Of a DNA stretch of 64,000 bases, positions 30,177 to 40,182 are shown one piece after another (position 1 is the first letter of the stretch; every line of letters begins with the position of its first letter). Source of the DNA: an uncultured Bacteroidales bacterium (lineage in GTDB: Bacteria; Bacteroidota; Bacteroidia; Bacteroidales; UBA932). The stretch covers positions 1 to 64,000 of the forward strand of contig CAMZGD010000001.1 in the NCBI GenBank assembly GCA_947306365.1, in the 5' to 3' direction. Both the position numbers and the translations under genes were made by a program. The notes under the pieces were generated by a model that searched no databases, was not told where the DNA came from, and saw only the letters and a list, made by a program, of their open reading frames with translations.

Positions 30177-31369
30177 CGTTTATCCTGCTCCTCCGTCTTG
30201 AGTTCCCGGTACAGCGAAAGGATGGCTTGCTTGTCCATACGGCCCTTTTCATACTGTTCCTGCAGCAGCTTTCCGGCCAATTGGAAATTGTATTCTTCAC
30301 TGCCGGACAGACGGCCGATGAATTCCATCGCCTTGCGGTAATTGAAATAGTTCTTTCCGTTGCCCCGTTTCAGCGGAAATACCTGTGCCCGACGCCAAAG
30401 GGCTTCATCACAAAGCCGGCAGTTGTCGCTGTCTGCCGATTTCAGCACATAGTCCGGCTGGTCGGCGCCGGCCGCCACGAAAAGCGGAACCGCCACACCG
30501 CACGGCGGATATCCCAGGATCGTCCACATTACCGTCAGTTCCGGATTCTCACCCGGCCTGACGCCTTTCACGACGATGGAAGCACTTGTGCTGCGGCGCG
30601 GAATGAAGTCCTGGTCCACAAACCAGCCTTCCGGAAGCAAATCGGTATTCTTCTTCAAATCAATGCCCAGCAAAGCATTGTAATAGCTGCGCGACAATCT
30701 GTTGAAAATCCACTGGGGCGTAAATTCCTCGCCCCGGATCCAGGCCTGGTGCGTGATTTCATTGGCTGTTTCATAGCGCACATATCCCATCCCTTCATCC
30801 TTTCGGCCGGTATAGGAATGGTTCGTGTAGATAATGAATCCTTCCGGCGCAATCTTCGGGTCGTTCACGTCGATTTTCGTCCATCCGGCATTATGCACTT
30901 CATAATAAGCCGCTCCGCCTTCCGCATCGATCACACCAAAGTTCGCTTCCACACCGCGGGGCTTCTTCATCTTATCGAGCAGCTTCTCGAAATCCTTCAA
31001 TGTCCGGCATTTGCCCAGTGCCTGATACATCACCGCACCTTCCTGATCCTCCAATTCAGCCGATTCCTCCTGTAAATTATAGGAAGCTGTATTCATGATC
31101 GAGAAACCCGCTTCGTTGGTACCCGTCCACACTTCCCCATCCTGCGAAGGACTGTTCACCAAACCCAGGAAAGCATAGGCACGTCCGTTTCCGGCCGGAA
31201 AAAATTCAATCCGGTTGTCGAGTTCCCCCGTATCACGATGTTTCCAGAGCATCGGCCGGCCGTCCGGCGTAGCTTTTCCCGTAAAAATACCGGAAGTACA
31301 GGCGTCCGCCGGCAATACATACAACACAGCGGACAGCAGCAATAAACTAAGAGAACAAATCTTTTTCAT
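30173..31369 (-). CDS. Linear amide C-N hydrolase / C45-like Ntn-hydrolase, secreted
   Basis: Signal peptide then '[33 protein letters not shown]'; candidate nucleophile Cys after cleavage; start MKKICSL. Confidence 0.75.
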   Translation of the reverse strand: MKKICSLSLLLLSAVLYVLPADACTSGIFTGKATPDGRPMLWKHRDTGELDNRIEFFPAGNGRAYAFLGLVNSPSQDGEVWTGTNEAGFSIMNTASYNLQEESAELEDQEGAVMYQALGKCRTLKDFEKLLDKMKKPRGVEANFGVIDAEGGAAYYEVHNAGWTKIDVNDPKIAPEGFIIYTNHSYTGRKDEGMGYVRYETANEITHQAWIRGEEFTPQWIFNRLSRSYYNALLGIDLKKNTDLLPEGWFVDQDFIPRRSTSASIVVKGVRPGENPELTVMWTILGYPPCGVAVPLFVAAGADQPDYVLKSADSDNCRLCDEALWRRAQVFPLKRGNGKNYFNYRKAMEFIGRLSGSEEYNFQLAGKLLQEQYEKGRMDKQAILSLYRELKTEEQDKR

Positions 31370-32369
31370 AATTCGGATTGAATTTTCCCAGATGTTTATA
31401 AGCCGACTCCGTAACCACACGTCCCCGGGGTGTCCGCGTCAAAAAGCCTTCTTTGATCAAGAATGGTTCATACACCTCTTCCAGAGTTCCAACATCTTCA
31501 CTGATGGCCGTGGCAATGGTACCGGCACCCACCGGCCCGCCACCGAACTTATCGATGATTGTCAGCAATATCTTATTGTCAATAGCATCCAGACCGCGCG
31601 TATCGATGTTCAGCGCATTCAAGGCAAACCGGGTGATATCCAAATCGATGATACCGTTTCCGCGAACCTGTGCAAAATCCCGTACCCGACGCAGCAGCGA
31701 ATTGGCGATACGCGGCGTTCCCCGGCTGCGCAAGGCAATCTCACGCGCTGCCTCATCTTCGATGCCTATTTCGAGAATACCCGCACTCCGTTTCACGATA
31801 TTGAACAAAACATCTGCATCATAGTATTCCAGATGGCACTGGATCCCGAAACGGGCCCGCAACGGCGATGTCAGCAGGCCGCTCCGCGTCGTCGCACCGA
31901 TCAGCGTGAACGGATTGAGCGAAATCTGTACGCTCCGGGCACCCGGTCCCTTGTCAATCATGATGTCGATGCGATAGTCCTCCATCGCAGAATAGAGATA
32001 CTCTTCCACAATGGGACTCAGACGGTGGATTTCGTCAATGAACAGCACATCGCCTTCTTCCAGGGAAGTCAGCAGGCCCGCCAGGTCACCGGGTTTGTCG
32101 AGGATCGGACCGGACGTGATCTTCAGGTTTACCCCCAGCTCGGCCGCCACGATATGGGCCAGGGTGGTCTTTCCCAGGCCCGGAGGACCGTGGAACAGCA
32201 CATGGTCCAGCGCTTCCCCGCGAAGCAGTGCTGCCTTGACGAAAATCTTGAGATTCTCGAGCACCTTGTCCTGACCGGAGAATTGGTCGAAATTCTGCGG
32301 ACGGATCACCTTGTCGAAATCACTTTCCTTGAAGGACAGCTCCGTACGGGGATTGAAATCTTCAGCCAT
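31347..32369 (-). CDS. ruvB: Holliday junction helicase RuvB
   Basis: '[22 protein letters not shown]', '[21 protein letters not shown]', '[15 protein letters not shown]'. Confidence 0.97.
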   Translation of the reverse strand: MAEDFNPRTELSFKESDFDKVIRPQNFDQFSGQDKVLENLKIFVKAALLRGEALDHVLFHGPPGLGKTTLAHIVAAELGVNLKITSGPILDKPGDLAGLLTSLEEGDVLFIDEIHRLSPIVEEYLYSAMEDYRIDIMIDKGPGARSVQISLNPFTLIGATTRSGLLTSPLRARFGIQCHLEYYDADVLFNIVKRSAGILEIGIEDEAAREIALRSRGTPRIANSLLRRVRDFAQVRGNGIIDLDITRFALNALNIDTRGLDAIDNKILLTIIDKFGGGPVGAGTIATAISEDVGTLEEVYEPFLIKEGFLTRTPRGRVVTESAYKHLGKFNPNYEKDLFS

Positions 32370-32394
32370 GGCACCGCAAACTTTGTCAACAACA

Positions 32395-32402
32395 CAAAAT
32401 TA
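32395..32402 (-). promoter_or_regulatory. -7 element TAATTTTG for ruvB
   Basis: CAAAATTA on plus strand 26 nt upstream of ruvB ATG. Confidence 0.5.
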
Positions 32403-32500
32403 ATTAAAATAAAATTTAAAAAACTTTTTCCAGGTATTTCTTAGCCTGTTGAAACTGTTGAAAAATAATCAGCGAAAACTTATCAAGACTGATTTCAACA

Positions 32501-32542
32501 GAAAACAAACACCCGTTTCCCGGAGTGGGTGAAACGGGCGTC
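32501..32542 (-). terminator. Rho-independent terminator of frdAB
   Basis: Minus strand GCCCGTTTCACCCACTCCGGGAAACGGGT then GTTTGTTTTC. Confidence 0.65.
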
Positions 32543-32672
32543 TGTTTTGTGGACAGTCACCGGATTGCGGGCTGTTGAAAAACGAATTGTTGAGAAAAGC
32601 CGGAAAAAACCGTCGGAATCATTCCGTTATCAACAAGACGTGACTTTATCAACACGGCCCGCCGGTTTTCAA

Positions 32673-33458
32673 CTAGTCTTTCAACTTAGCCGAAAGGAAT
32701 TCCCGGTTGAGACGGGCGATGTGGCTGACCGTAATGTGCTTCGGGCATTCCATCTCACAGGCGCGGGTATTGGTGCAGGCGCCGAATCCCAACTCATCCA
32801 TCTTGGCGACCATCGCCTTGGCGCGGCGTGCGCCTTCGATCTTGCCTTGCGGGAGCAGGGCGAGCGAACTGACGCGGGCAGCGACGAACAGCATGGCTGA
32901 ACCGTTCTTGCACGTAGCCGCACAGGCACCGCATCCTACACAGGAAGCCGCATCCATGCTTTCGTCAGCATTCTTCTTCGGGATGGGAATGGCGTTGGCA
33001 TCGGGTACGCCGCCAGTATTGACACTGATGAAGCCGCCTGCCTGCAGGATCTTGTCGTAGGCACCACGGTCGACGACCAGGTCCTTGATCACCGGAAAAC
33101 CGCGGCTGCGCCAGGGCTCGATGGTGATGGTGCTGCCGTCCTTGAACTTGCGCATATACAGCTGGCAGGTGGTCACGCCGCTTTCCGGACCGTGGGCACG
33201 GCCGTTGATATAGAGCGAGCAGGCGCCGCAGATTCCTTCGCGGCAGTCGTGGTCGAACGAAACCGGGCCGCTCTGCTTGCCGTGGCAGCCGGCATCGAAC
33301 GCCACCGGGTCGATTTTCTCGCCGATCAGCTGTTCGTTGAGAATATCCATCATCTCCAGGAAAGAAGTGCCTTCCGAGATGTCTTTCACCTGATAGGTCT
33401 CAAAGTGTCCTTTGCTTTTCGCGTCTCTCTGACGCCAAACTTTCAACGTAAAATTCAT
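32673..33458 (-). CDS. frdB: Fumarate reductase/succinate dehydrogenase iron-sulfur subunit
   Basis: '[23 protein letters not shown]', '[22 protein letters not shown]'. Confidence 0.93.
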   Translation of the reverse strand: MNFTLKVWRQRDAKSKGHFETYQVKDISEGTSFLEMMDILNEQLIGEKIDPVAFDAGCHGKQSGPVSFDHDCREGICGACSLYINGRAHGPESGVTTCQLYMRKFKDGSTITIEPWRSRGFPVIKDLVVDRGAYDKILQAGGFISVNTGGVPDANAIPIPKKNADESMDAASCVGCGACAATCKNGSAMLFVAARVSSLALLPQGKIEGARRAKAMVAKMDELGFGACTNTRACEMECPKHITVSHIARLNREFLSAKLKD

Positions 33459-33477
33459 ATCGCTTCTTCCTTAAAGA

Positions 33478-35421
33478 TTAGTCTTTGTAGTTGCGGGTTG
33501 CCACGTGGGCGAATTCGAATTTGAGCGGTTCCTTGTGGAGTTCCGGCGTCTTGTCTTCACCCTTGTACTCCCAGGCGGCCACGTACATGTAGTTTTCGTC
33601 GTCGCGCTTGGTCTCGCCTTCCTCGGTCTGCATTTCCTCGCGGAAATGGCCGCCGCAGGATTCGTTGCGGTTCAGGGCGTCGCGGGCCATCAGTTCGCCG
33701 ATCTCAAGGAAGTCGGCCACACGGAGCGCCTTTTCGAGTTCCTGGTTGAAGACGCCCGTCTCGCCGGCCACGTACACGTCGGACCAGAACTGCTTCTTCA
33801 GGTCCTGGATCAGTTCGATGGCTTTTTTCAGGCCGGCTTCGTTGCGGGCCATGCCGACATATTCCCACATGATGTGTCCGAGTTCCTTGTGGAATGCATC
33901 TACGGTTTTGTGGCCCTTGATGTTCATCAGCTTGTCGATCTTCAGCTGGACAGCTTTCTCGGCTGTTTCGAATTCCGGCGCGTTCGTGTCGGTCTTCGGT
34001 TCCTTGAACTTGCTGGCCAGATAGTCGCCGATGGTATACGGCAGGATGAAATAGCCGTCGGCCAGGCCCTGCATCAGCGCGGATGCACCGAGGCGGTTGC
34101 CGCCGTGGTCGGAGAAGTTGGCTTCGCCGATGGCGTACAGGCCGGGAATGGTGGTCATCAGGTTGTAGTCCACCCAGAGGCCGCCCATCGTGTAGTGGAT
34201 GGCCGGATAGATCATCATCGGTTCGTCGTGCGGATCCACGTCGGTGATTTCCTTATACATGTCGAAGAGGTTGCCGTAGCGGGCATCCACCACTTCGCGG
34301 CCCAGGCGCTTGAAGGCGTCCTGGAAGTCGAGGAAGACGGCCTTTCCGGTATTGTTCACGCCATAACCTGCGTCGCAGCGCTCCTTTGCGGCACGGGATG
34401 CGACATCGCGCGGGACAAGGTTGCCGAAGGCCGGATAACGGCGTTCGAGGTAGTAGTCACGGTCTTCTTCCGGAATCTGGGAACCCTTGATCTTGCCTTC
34501 CTGGAGACGTTTGGCATCTTCGAGCTTCTTGGGAACCCAGATGCGACCGTCGTTTCGGAGCGATTCCGACATCAGCGTCAGCTTGGACTGCTGGTCGCCG
34601 TGGATGGGGATGCAGGTGGGGTGGATCTGCGCGAAGCACGGGTTGGCGAAGAAGGCACCGCGCTTGTAGCATTGCCAAGCTGCCGAACCGTTGGAATTCA
34701 TTGCATTGGTACTCAGGAAGTACGTATTTCCGTAGCCGCCGGAAGCCAGCACCACGGCGTGGGCGCCGAAGCGTTCGATCTTGCCGTTGGTGAGGTTGCG
34801 GGCGATGATTCCCTTGGCTTCTCCGTTGATGATGACCAGGTCGAGCATCTCGTGGCGCGGATACGACTTTACATGGCCGTTGGCCACGGCGCGGTTGAGG
34901 GCCGCATAGGCGCCGAGCAGCAGCTGCTGGCCAGTCTGGCCGCGGGCATAGAAGGTGCGGGACACCTGCGCGCCGCCGAAGGAACGGTTGTCGAGCAGTC
35001 CGCCATAGTCGCGGGCGAAGGGAACGCCCTGCGCGACGCACTGGTCGATGATATTGTTGCTCACCTCGGCCAGGCGGTATACATTGGCTTCCCGGCTGCG
35101 ATAGTCGCCACCCTTGATCGTGTCGTAGAACAGGCGGTACACCGAGTCGTTGTCGTTCTGGTAATTCTTGGCAGCGTTGATACCGCCTTGTGCGGCGATG
35201 GAGTGCGCACGGCGCGGTGAATCGCTGATGCAGAACACTTTGACATTGTAGCCCAGTTCTCCCAGCGATGCGGCTGCAGAAGCGCCTCCGAGACCGGTGC
35301 CGATCACGATGATCTCCATCTTGCGCTTGTTGGCAGGACTCACGACCTTGATGTCGGCTTTGTGCTTCGACCATTTCAGTTCGAGCGGGCCGGACGGAAC
35401 CTTAGAAATCAATTCAGTCAT
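33478..35421 (-). CDS. frdA: Fumarate reductase/succinate dehydrogenase flavoprotein subunit
   Basis: '[28 protein letters not shown]', '[37 protein letters not shown]'. Confidence 0.95.
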   Translation of the reverse strand: MTELISKVPSGPLELKWSKHKADIKVVSPANKRKMEIIVIGTGLGGASAAASLGELGYNVKVFCISDSPRRAHSIAAQGGINAAKNYQNDNDSVYRLFYDTIKGGDYRSREANVYRLAEVSNNIIDQCVAQGVPFARDYGGLLDNRSFGGAQVSRTFYARGQTGQQLLLGAYAALNRAVANGHVKSYPRHEMLDLVIINGEAKGIIARNLTNGKIERFGAHAVVLASGGYGNTYFLSTNAMNSNGSAAWQCYKRGAFFANPCFAQIHPTCIPIHGDQQSKLTLMSESLRNDGRIWVPKKLEDAKRLQEGKIKGSQIPEEDRDYYLERRYPAFGNLVPRDVASRAAKERCDAGYGVNNTGKAVFLDFQDAFKRLGREVVDARYGNLFDMYKEITDVDPHDEPMMIYPAIHYTMGGLWVDYNLMTTIPGLYAIGEANFSDHGGNRLGASALMQGLADGYFILPYTIGDYLASKFKEPKTDTNAPEFETAEKAVQLKIDKLMNIKGHKTVDAFHKELGHIMWEYVGMARNEAGLKKAIELIQDLKKQFWSDVYVAGETGVFNQELEKALRVADFLEIGELMARDALNRNESCGGHFREEMQTEEGETKRDDENYMYVAAWEYKGEDKTPELHKEPLKFEFAHVATRNYKD

Positions 35422-35428
35422 ATATGAT

Positions 35429-35436
35429 CAAATTTA
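35429..35436 (-). promoter_or_regulatory. -7 element TAAATTTG for frdA
   Basis: Minus strand TAAATTTG-ATCATAT-ATG. Confidence 0.5.
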
Positions 35437-35525
35437 AAGTGTTTCAAAACATACAAATTTCGTAAAAAACGGAGATATATGCAATTATTTGTATCTTTAC
35501 TGACGAATTTTTAACCGGTTACACG

Positions 35526-36059
35526 ATGAAAAGATCCAGTATCCTATTGATTTGCCTTGCCGCGGGACTCCTCCTGTCTTCCTGCGGCGTCTCCGGACAG
35601 GCCGGTCGCGAGCAGCGGCGGGCACAGAAGGAACAGGAGCGCCAGGCTATGGTCCGTGCCCTGGAAAAGGCCGATTTCACGCTTGAGATCACCCAGATCA
35701 TTCCGTTGGGTTATCCTTCCCGTACTTCTACCGGCGAGTATACGCTTCTTATCCGCGACAACGTAGTCAATACGCGTCTGCCGTTCATCGGTGATTCGCA
35801 TATGGCGACGTTCGGCAGCGACGAGATATCCATCGTTTTCAAGAATGAGAAAGTGACGCTGCTCACCGATTTCTCCAATGCGGCGTCGAAAGGAGAATAC
35901 CTGTATCGCTTTACCGGCGGGGAAGGTCCGGATCCATGGACGGTCAACCTTCAGGTGTACGACAACGGAAAGGCAGTGATCAGCTGCTCCAGCCGTTCCG
36001 GGCGTACGATGAACTACTACGCTGAAATGCGGCTTCCGGACAGTACGACGGACGAATAA
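35526..36059 (+). CDS. DUF4251 domain lipoprotein
   Basis: Lipobox LLLSSC; 'LIRDNVVNTRLPFIGDSHMATFGSDE..' pattern of DUF4251. Confidence 0.75.
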   Translation: MKRSSILLICLAAGLLLSSCGVSGQAGREQRRAQKEQERQAMVRALEKADFTLEITQIIPLGYPSRTSTGEYTLLIRDNVVNTRLPFIGDSHMATFGSDEISIVFKNEKVTLLTDFSNAASKGEYLYRFTGGEGPDPWTVNLQVYDNGKAVISCSSRSGRTMNYYAEMRLPDSTTDE

Positions 36060-36061
36060 GC

Positions 36062-36904
36062 ATGGAATTCTTTACGACGGCCGCCGGGATTTCCGTCCAC
36101 GTCTGGGACACCCGCGACGAGAAGCCGAATGCGGGAAAATGCCTTTTCCTGCTTCATGGTTACCTGGAGACGATGTATGTCTTCAACGAGCTGGTCGATG
36201 CGCTGAAAGACCGCTACCGGGTGATCGTCATCGACATGCCCGGGCACGGGCTTACCGATTCCGCGCCGGCGGACGCTTCGGGACAGCGTGTCAATTCCCT
36301 CTCGTTCGCTGTCCGGACGGTGGTCGGCGTGATGGACAAATGCGGTGTGCAGCGTGCCGTCGTGGCCGGCCATTCGATGGGCGGCTACATCACCCAGCAG
36401 CTGCTGCGCGATCATCCGGAACGGGTGGAACGCGCCATCCTGCTCCATTCCCATCCGTTCCCCGACGCGCCTGAAAAAGCGGAGGACCGCGAACGGGAAA
36501 AAGCCCTGATCGCGGCCGGTAAGCTGCACGCGCTGGCTTCCGTGTCCGTATCCATGATGTACGATGAAGAGAATCTCCGCGCCTGCGACGAAAAGATCCG
36601 GGAAACGGTGGAACTTTGCGAGACACACGATCCCGACGGCATTATCGCTTCCGTCGAAGGGCTGCGCACCCGGCCGGACCTGCAGGACGTATGGGCCTGT
36701 CCGCCGGTGCCGCTGCTGCTCGTTTACGGCGACCACGACAACTATCTGCCGCTGGAGCGGGTGGAGAAACTGAAGGAACTGTATCCGAAAGTCAGCTTCC
36801 AGCTGATACCCGGGACGGGGCATAATTCGTTCATCGAACGGCCTGAAGCCGCAGTAGCGGCGATAACGGCCTTCGTGGAGTCCCCTACCACAGGAAATTG
36901 TTGA
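36062..36904 (+). CDS. Alpha/beta hydrolase
   Basis: 'FLLHGYLETMYVF', nucleophile elbow 'VAGHSMGGYI', 'GTGHNSFIERPE'. Confidence 0.9.
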   Translation: MEFFTTAAGISVHVWDTRDEKPNAGKCLFLLHGYLETMYVFNELVDALKDRYRVIVIDMPGHGLTDSAPADASGQRVNSLSFAVRTVVGVMDKCGVQRAVVAGHSMGGYITQQLLRDHPERVERAILLHSHPFPDAPEKAEDREREKALIAAGKLHALASVSVSMMYDEENLRACDEKIRETVELCETHDPDGIIASVEGLRTRPDLQDVWACPPVPLLLVYGDHDNYLPLERVEKLKELYPKVSFQLIPGTGHNSFIERPEAAVAAITAFVESPTTGNC

Positions 36905-38102
36905 ACGGGTATCTTCCCGCATGGATCTCCGCGACCATCCTGTACAGGTCGTCGCGGAGTTTTTCGATGCCCGTGCGCTCCAGCGCCGAAAGGAAGATGC
37001 ACGGCGTGTGTTCCCTCGAGATCCAGGTCTGCTTGAGTTCGTCGAGCGAATAGTTCTTCAGCTGCCGTTCCTGCAGCGAAAACTCGTCGTACGGCTCGTA
37101 GCGGTAGGCGTCGATCTTGTTGAATACCATATAGACCGGTTTGTCCTGTGCGCCGATTTCCTTGAGCGTCTGGTTGACGATGCGGATCTGGTCTTCGAAG
37201 TTGGGATGCGAGATATCGACCACGTGCATCAGGATGTCGGCTTCGCGCACCTCGTCGAGCGTGCTCTTGAAGGATTCCACCAGCTGCGTGGGCAGCTTCC
37301 GGATGAAGCCCACCGTGTCGCTGAGCAGGAAGGGCACATTCTCTACGACGACCTTGCGCACCGTCGTGTCGAGGGTGGCGAACAGTTTGTTTTCGGCGAA
37401 GACGTCGCTTTTCGCCAGCAGGTTCATGATCGTGCTTTTGCCCACATTGGTATAGCCCACGAGGGAAATGCGGACCAGCTGGCCGCGGTTGGACCGTTGG
37501 GACGCCATCTGCCGGTCGATTTTCCGGAGCTGCTCCTTCAGCCGGGTGATCTTGTCGAGTACGATGCGCCGGTCGGTTTCCAGCTGGCTTTCACCCGGAC
37601 CGCGCATGTTGAGGCCGCCTTTGCCGCCGCGCTGCCGCTCCAGGTGGGTCCACATGCCCGTGAGCCGCGGATACAGGTACTGGTACTGCGCCAGTTCAAC
37701 CTGTGTCTTGGCATAGGCGGTCTGAGCACGGTCGGCGAAGATGTCGAGGATCAGGCCTGTCCGGTCCACCACGCTGCAGTGGTGATCCTGCCAATGGTCG
37801 TTTATCTCACGCTCCACATTGCGCATCTGCGACGGTGTGAGTTCATCGTCGAACAGCACGTAGTCGATGTTGTTGGCCCGAACATAGTCCTTGATTTCCT
37901 GCAATTTGCCGGTTCCGATATAAGTGCGGGCATTGGGATGGTCCAACCGCTGGGTGAAGCGCTTCTCTCCGACCACGCCGGCCGTCAGGGCCAGGAACTG
38001 CAGTTCGTCGAGATACTCCCCTACCTGGGTTTCATCCTGCTGCTGTGTGATGATCGCCACGAACACGGCGGTCACGGTGCTGTTGTCGACGGTTTCGTAC
38101 AT
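36885..38102 (-). CDS. hflX: GTPase HflX
   Basis: 'NIDYVLFDDELTPSQMRNVE', 'KGGLNMRGPGESQLETDRRIV', 'LVGYTNVGKSTIMNLL'; start MYETVDNS at 38102. Confidence 0.94.
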   Translation of the reverse strand: MYETVDNSTVTAVFVAIITQQQDETQVGEYLDELQFLALTAGVVGEKRFTQRLDHPNARTYIGTGKLQEIKDYVRANNIDYVLFDDELTPSQMRNVEREINDHWQDHHCSVVDRTGLILDIFADRAQTAYAKTQVELAQYQYLYPRLTGMWTHLERQRGGKGGLNMRGPGESQLETDRRIVLDKITRLKEQLRKIDRQMASQRSNRGQLVRISLVGYTNVGKSTIMNLLAKSDVFAENKLFATLDTTVRKVVVENVPFLLSDTVGFIRKLPTQLVESFKSTLDEVREADILMHVVDISHPNFEDQIRIVNQTLKEIGAQDKPVYMVFNKIDAYRYEPYDEFSLQERQLKNYSLDELKQTWISREHTPCIFLSALERTGIEKLRDDLYRMVAEIHAGRYPFNNFLW

Positions 38103-38107
38103 AAGTG

Positions 38108-38115
38108 CAAAATTA
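38108..38115 (-). promoter_or_regulatory. -7 element TAATTTTG for hflX
   Basis: Minus strand TAATTTTG-CACTT-ATG. Confidence 0.5.
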
Positions 38116-38117
38116 AC

Positions 38118-38125
38118 TATATTTG
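38118..38125 (+). promoter_or_regulatory. -7 element TATATTTG for P1 peptidase gene
   Basis: TAnnTTTG match 17 nt before ATG 38143. Confidence 0.5.
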
Positions 38126-38142
38126 TAAAAATTAACCGCCTT

Positions 38143-39288
38143 ATGAAGAGATTCTTGGTTTCCGTCGTCCTCCTTGCGTCCTGTCTGGCCGCCGCTGCGC
38201 AGCCGGAAGGCCGTGGCCGCATCCGCGATTTCGGCATCGAGCCGGGCATTTTCAAGACAGGCCCGTACAATGCCATCACCGACGTCCCGGGCGTCCGTGT
38301 CGGCCAGGTGACGCTCTTGGAAGGAAACGACGTCCGCACCGGCGTCACGGCGATCGTGCCGCACGACGGCAATCTCTTCCGTCTGAAATGCCCCGCCGCC
38401 GTCTGGGTGGGGAACGGTTTCGGCAAACTGGCCGGCGTGACGCAGATCCGCGAACTGGGCAACATCGAGACGCCCGTCGTGCTGACCAACACCCTGTCCG
38501 TGGCCCAAGGCATCGAGGGGGTGCTTTCCTACACACTCAGCCAGAAAGGCAATGAAACCGTCCGCAGCGTCAATGCGGTGGTAGGTGAAACCAACGACGG
38601 ACAGCTCAACGACATCCGCGGCCGTCACGTCAGGGCCGACGACGTGGTCAAGGCAATCGTCAGCGCCAAGGGCGGACCGGTGGAGGAAGGTTGCGTGGGT
38701 GCGGGCACCGGTACGGTCTGCTTTGGATGGAAAGGCGGCATCGGCACTTCGTCCCGCGTGTTGCCGGCCGACTTGGGCGGCTTTACAGTGGGTGTCCTGG
38801 TGCAGGCCAATTACGGCGGCGTGCTGGAAATCGACGGCGCGCCCGTCGGACGGCGACTGGGCCAGTACAGTTTCCGGCAAAGCGTTGAAAACCAGGATGT
38901 GCTGATGAGTCCCGACGGCTCCTGCATGATCGTGGTGTTTACCGATGCGCCGCTCGATGCGCGCAACTTGGAAAGGCTGGCCAGCCGGGCGATGATGGGA
39001 ATCGCCCGTACGGGCGGAATCGCGTCGAACGGCAGCGGCGACTATGTGATTGCCGTAAGTGTCTGTCCCGAAAACCTGATCGACGAGCGTACCGAACGGT
39101 ACTACCCCACCCTGCTGCATAACGATGCGATGAGTCCGCTGTTCGAAGCGGTGATCGAAGCGACGGCCGAAGCCGTTTGGAACGCGCTGTTCATGGCGAC
39201 CGATATGAAGGGTCGCGACGGCAACTTCGTCCCCGCCCTGCCGATCGAGGGCGCCCTTCAGGCGATGAAGCTCCCGCCTCTGCCATAA
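38143..39288 (+). CDS. P1 family peptidase (S58, DmpA/BapA-like), secreted
   Basis: 'GPYNAITDVPGVRVGQVTL', 'VGAGTGTVCFGWKGGIGTSSRV'. Confidence 0.88.
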   Translation: MKRFLVSVVLLASCLAAAAQPEGRGRIRDFGIEPGIFKTGPYNAITDVPGVRVGQVTLLEGNDVRTGVTAIVPHDGNLFRLKCPAAVWVGNGFGKLAGVTQIRELGNIETPVVLTNTLSVAQGIEGVLSYTLSQKGNETVRSVNAVVGETNDGQLNDIRGRHVRADDVVKAIVSAKGGPVEEGCVGAGTGTVCFGWKGGIGTSSRVLPADLGGFTVGVLVQANYGGVLEIDGAPVGRRLGQYSFRQSVENQDVLMSPDGSCMIVVFTDAPLDARNLERLASRAMMGIARTGGIASNGSGDYVIAVSVCPENLIDERTERYYPTLLHNDAMSPLFEAVIEATAEAVWNALFMATDMKGRDGNFVPALPIEGALQAMKLPPLP

Positions 39289-39291
39289 TAA

Positions 39292-39321
39292 ATGGCCGTC
39301 CTTTTCCGGGACGGCCATTCG
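39292..39321. terminator. Bidirectional terminator between convergent genes
   Basis: AATGGCCGTCC TTTTCCGG GACGGCCATT. Confidence 0.65.
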
Positions 39322-39339
39322 TTGTGTAAAAAAGCCTGC

Positions 39340-40032
39340 TTAGCGGAGCTGGAACACGACCGGGAAGTTGTAAACCACCTTCACCGGACGCTCTCTTTGT
39401 TTGCCCGGCGTCCACTTCGGAGACATCGAGACGATACGGACAGCTTCCTTGTCGAGCGAAGAGTCCACGCCGCGGAGCACCTTCACATCGCTGACGGAAC
39501 CGTCGGTGTTGACCGTGAACTGAAGCGTCACACGACCCTGCACACCGTTTTCCTTGGCGATTTCAGGATATTGGAGGTTCTTGTTGACCCACGCGGAGAA
39601 CGTGTTGGCGTCACCGCCCTGGAACTTCGGTTTCTCCTCCACAAGCGCGAACGGAATGGCTTCCTCTTCCACGACTTCTTCCTCAACGGCAGCGTGGTAA
39701 TCCATGATTTCCACACCGAGGTTGGCGTTGTCTTCCATGTCGATGAAAAGGTCGTCATTGACCTGGATGTCATCGTCCACAATGTCGATGATGTCGGAAA
39801 GGACCGGAACCTTCGGAATCTCCGGAGGGACTTCCTGCTGTTCCTGCGTGTTGATGATCTCTTCTTCTTCGATGGTCTGTGCCTGTGCCGTCAGGTCCAT
39901 CGTTTCGACTTTGTCGGAACTTGACCATTCGAAAGCGAGCAGGCAGAGGGCCAGCGCGGCGATCAGGCCGATCTCGAGGAACATCGCGTTCTTCTTCTGA
40001 AGATCTGCTTTTGGCGTGATTTTGCTTTCCAT
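39340..40032 (-). CDS. tonB: Energy transducer TonB family protein
   Basis: N-terminal TM; acidic periplasmic linker; C-terminal 'LQYPEIAKENGVQGRVTLQFTVNTDGSVSDVKVLRG'. Confidence 0.9.
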   Translation of the reverse strand: MESKITPKADLQKKNAMFLEIGLIAALALCLLAFEWSSSDKVETMDLTAQAQTIEEEEIINTQEQQEVPPEIPKVPVLSDIIDIVDDDIQVNDDLFIDMEDNANLGVEIMDYHAAVEEEVVEEEAIPFALVEEKPKFQGGDANTFSAWVNKNLQYPEIAKENGVQGRVTLQFTVNTDGSVSDVKVLRGVDSSLDKEAVRIVSMSPKWTPGKQRERPVKVVYNFPVVFQLR

Positions 40033-40092
40033 ATCGTTACGTTTTTTATCGTTTCTTCTCAAGTTTCGCGCCGTACACGACGCTACAGTACC

Positions 40093-40100
40093 CAAAATTA
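40093..40100 (-). promoter_or_regulatory. -7 element TAATTTTG for tonB
   Basis: CAAAATTA on plus strand. Confidence 0.45.
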
Positions 40101-40182
40101 AGAAGAAAAAATCATTTATTCCAATTTTTCTTCAAAAAAATTGTTGACAACTTTTTTGAGAAGCTAGCTAAACGGCTGGTTT

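Noticed and set aside
33505-35220. 571-aa plus-strand ORF
   Set aside because: Antisense to frdA.
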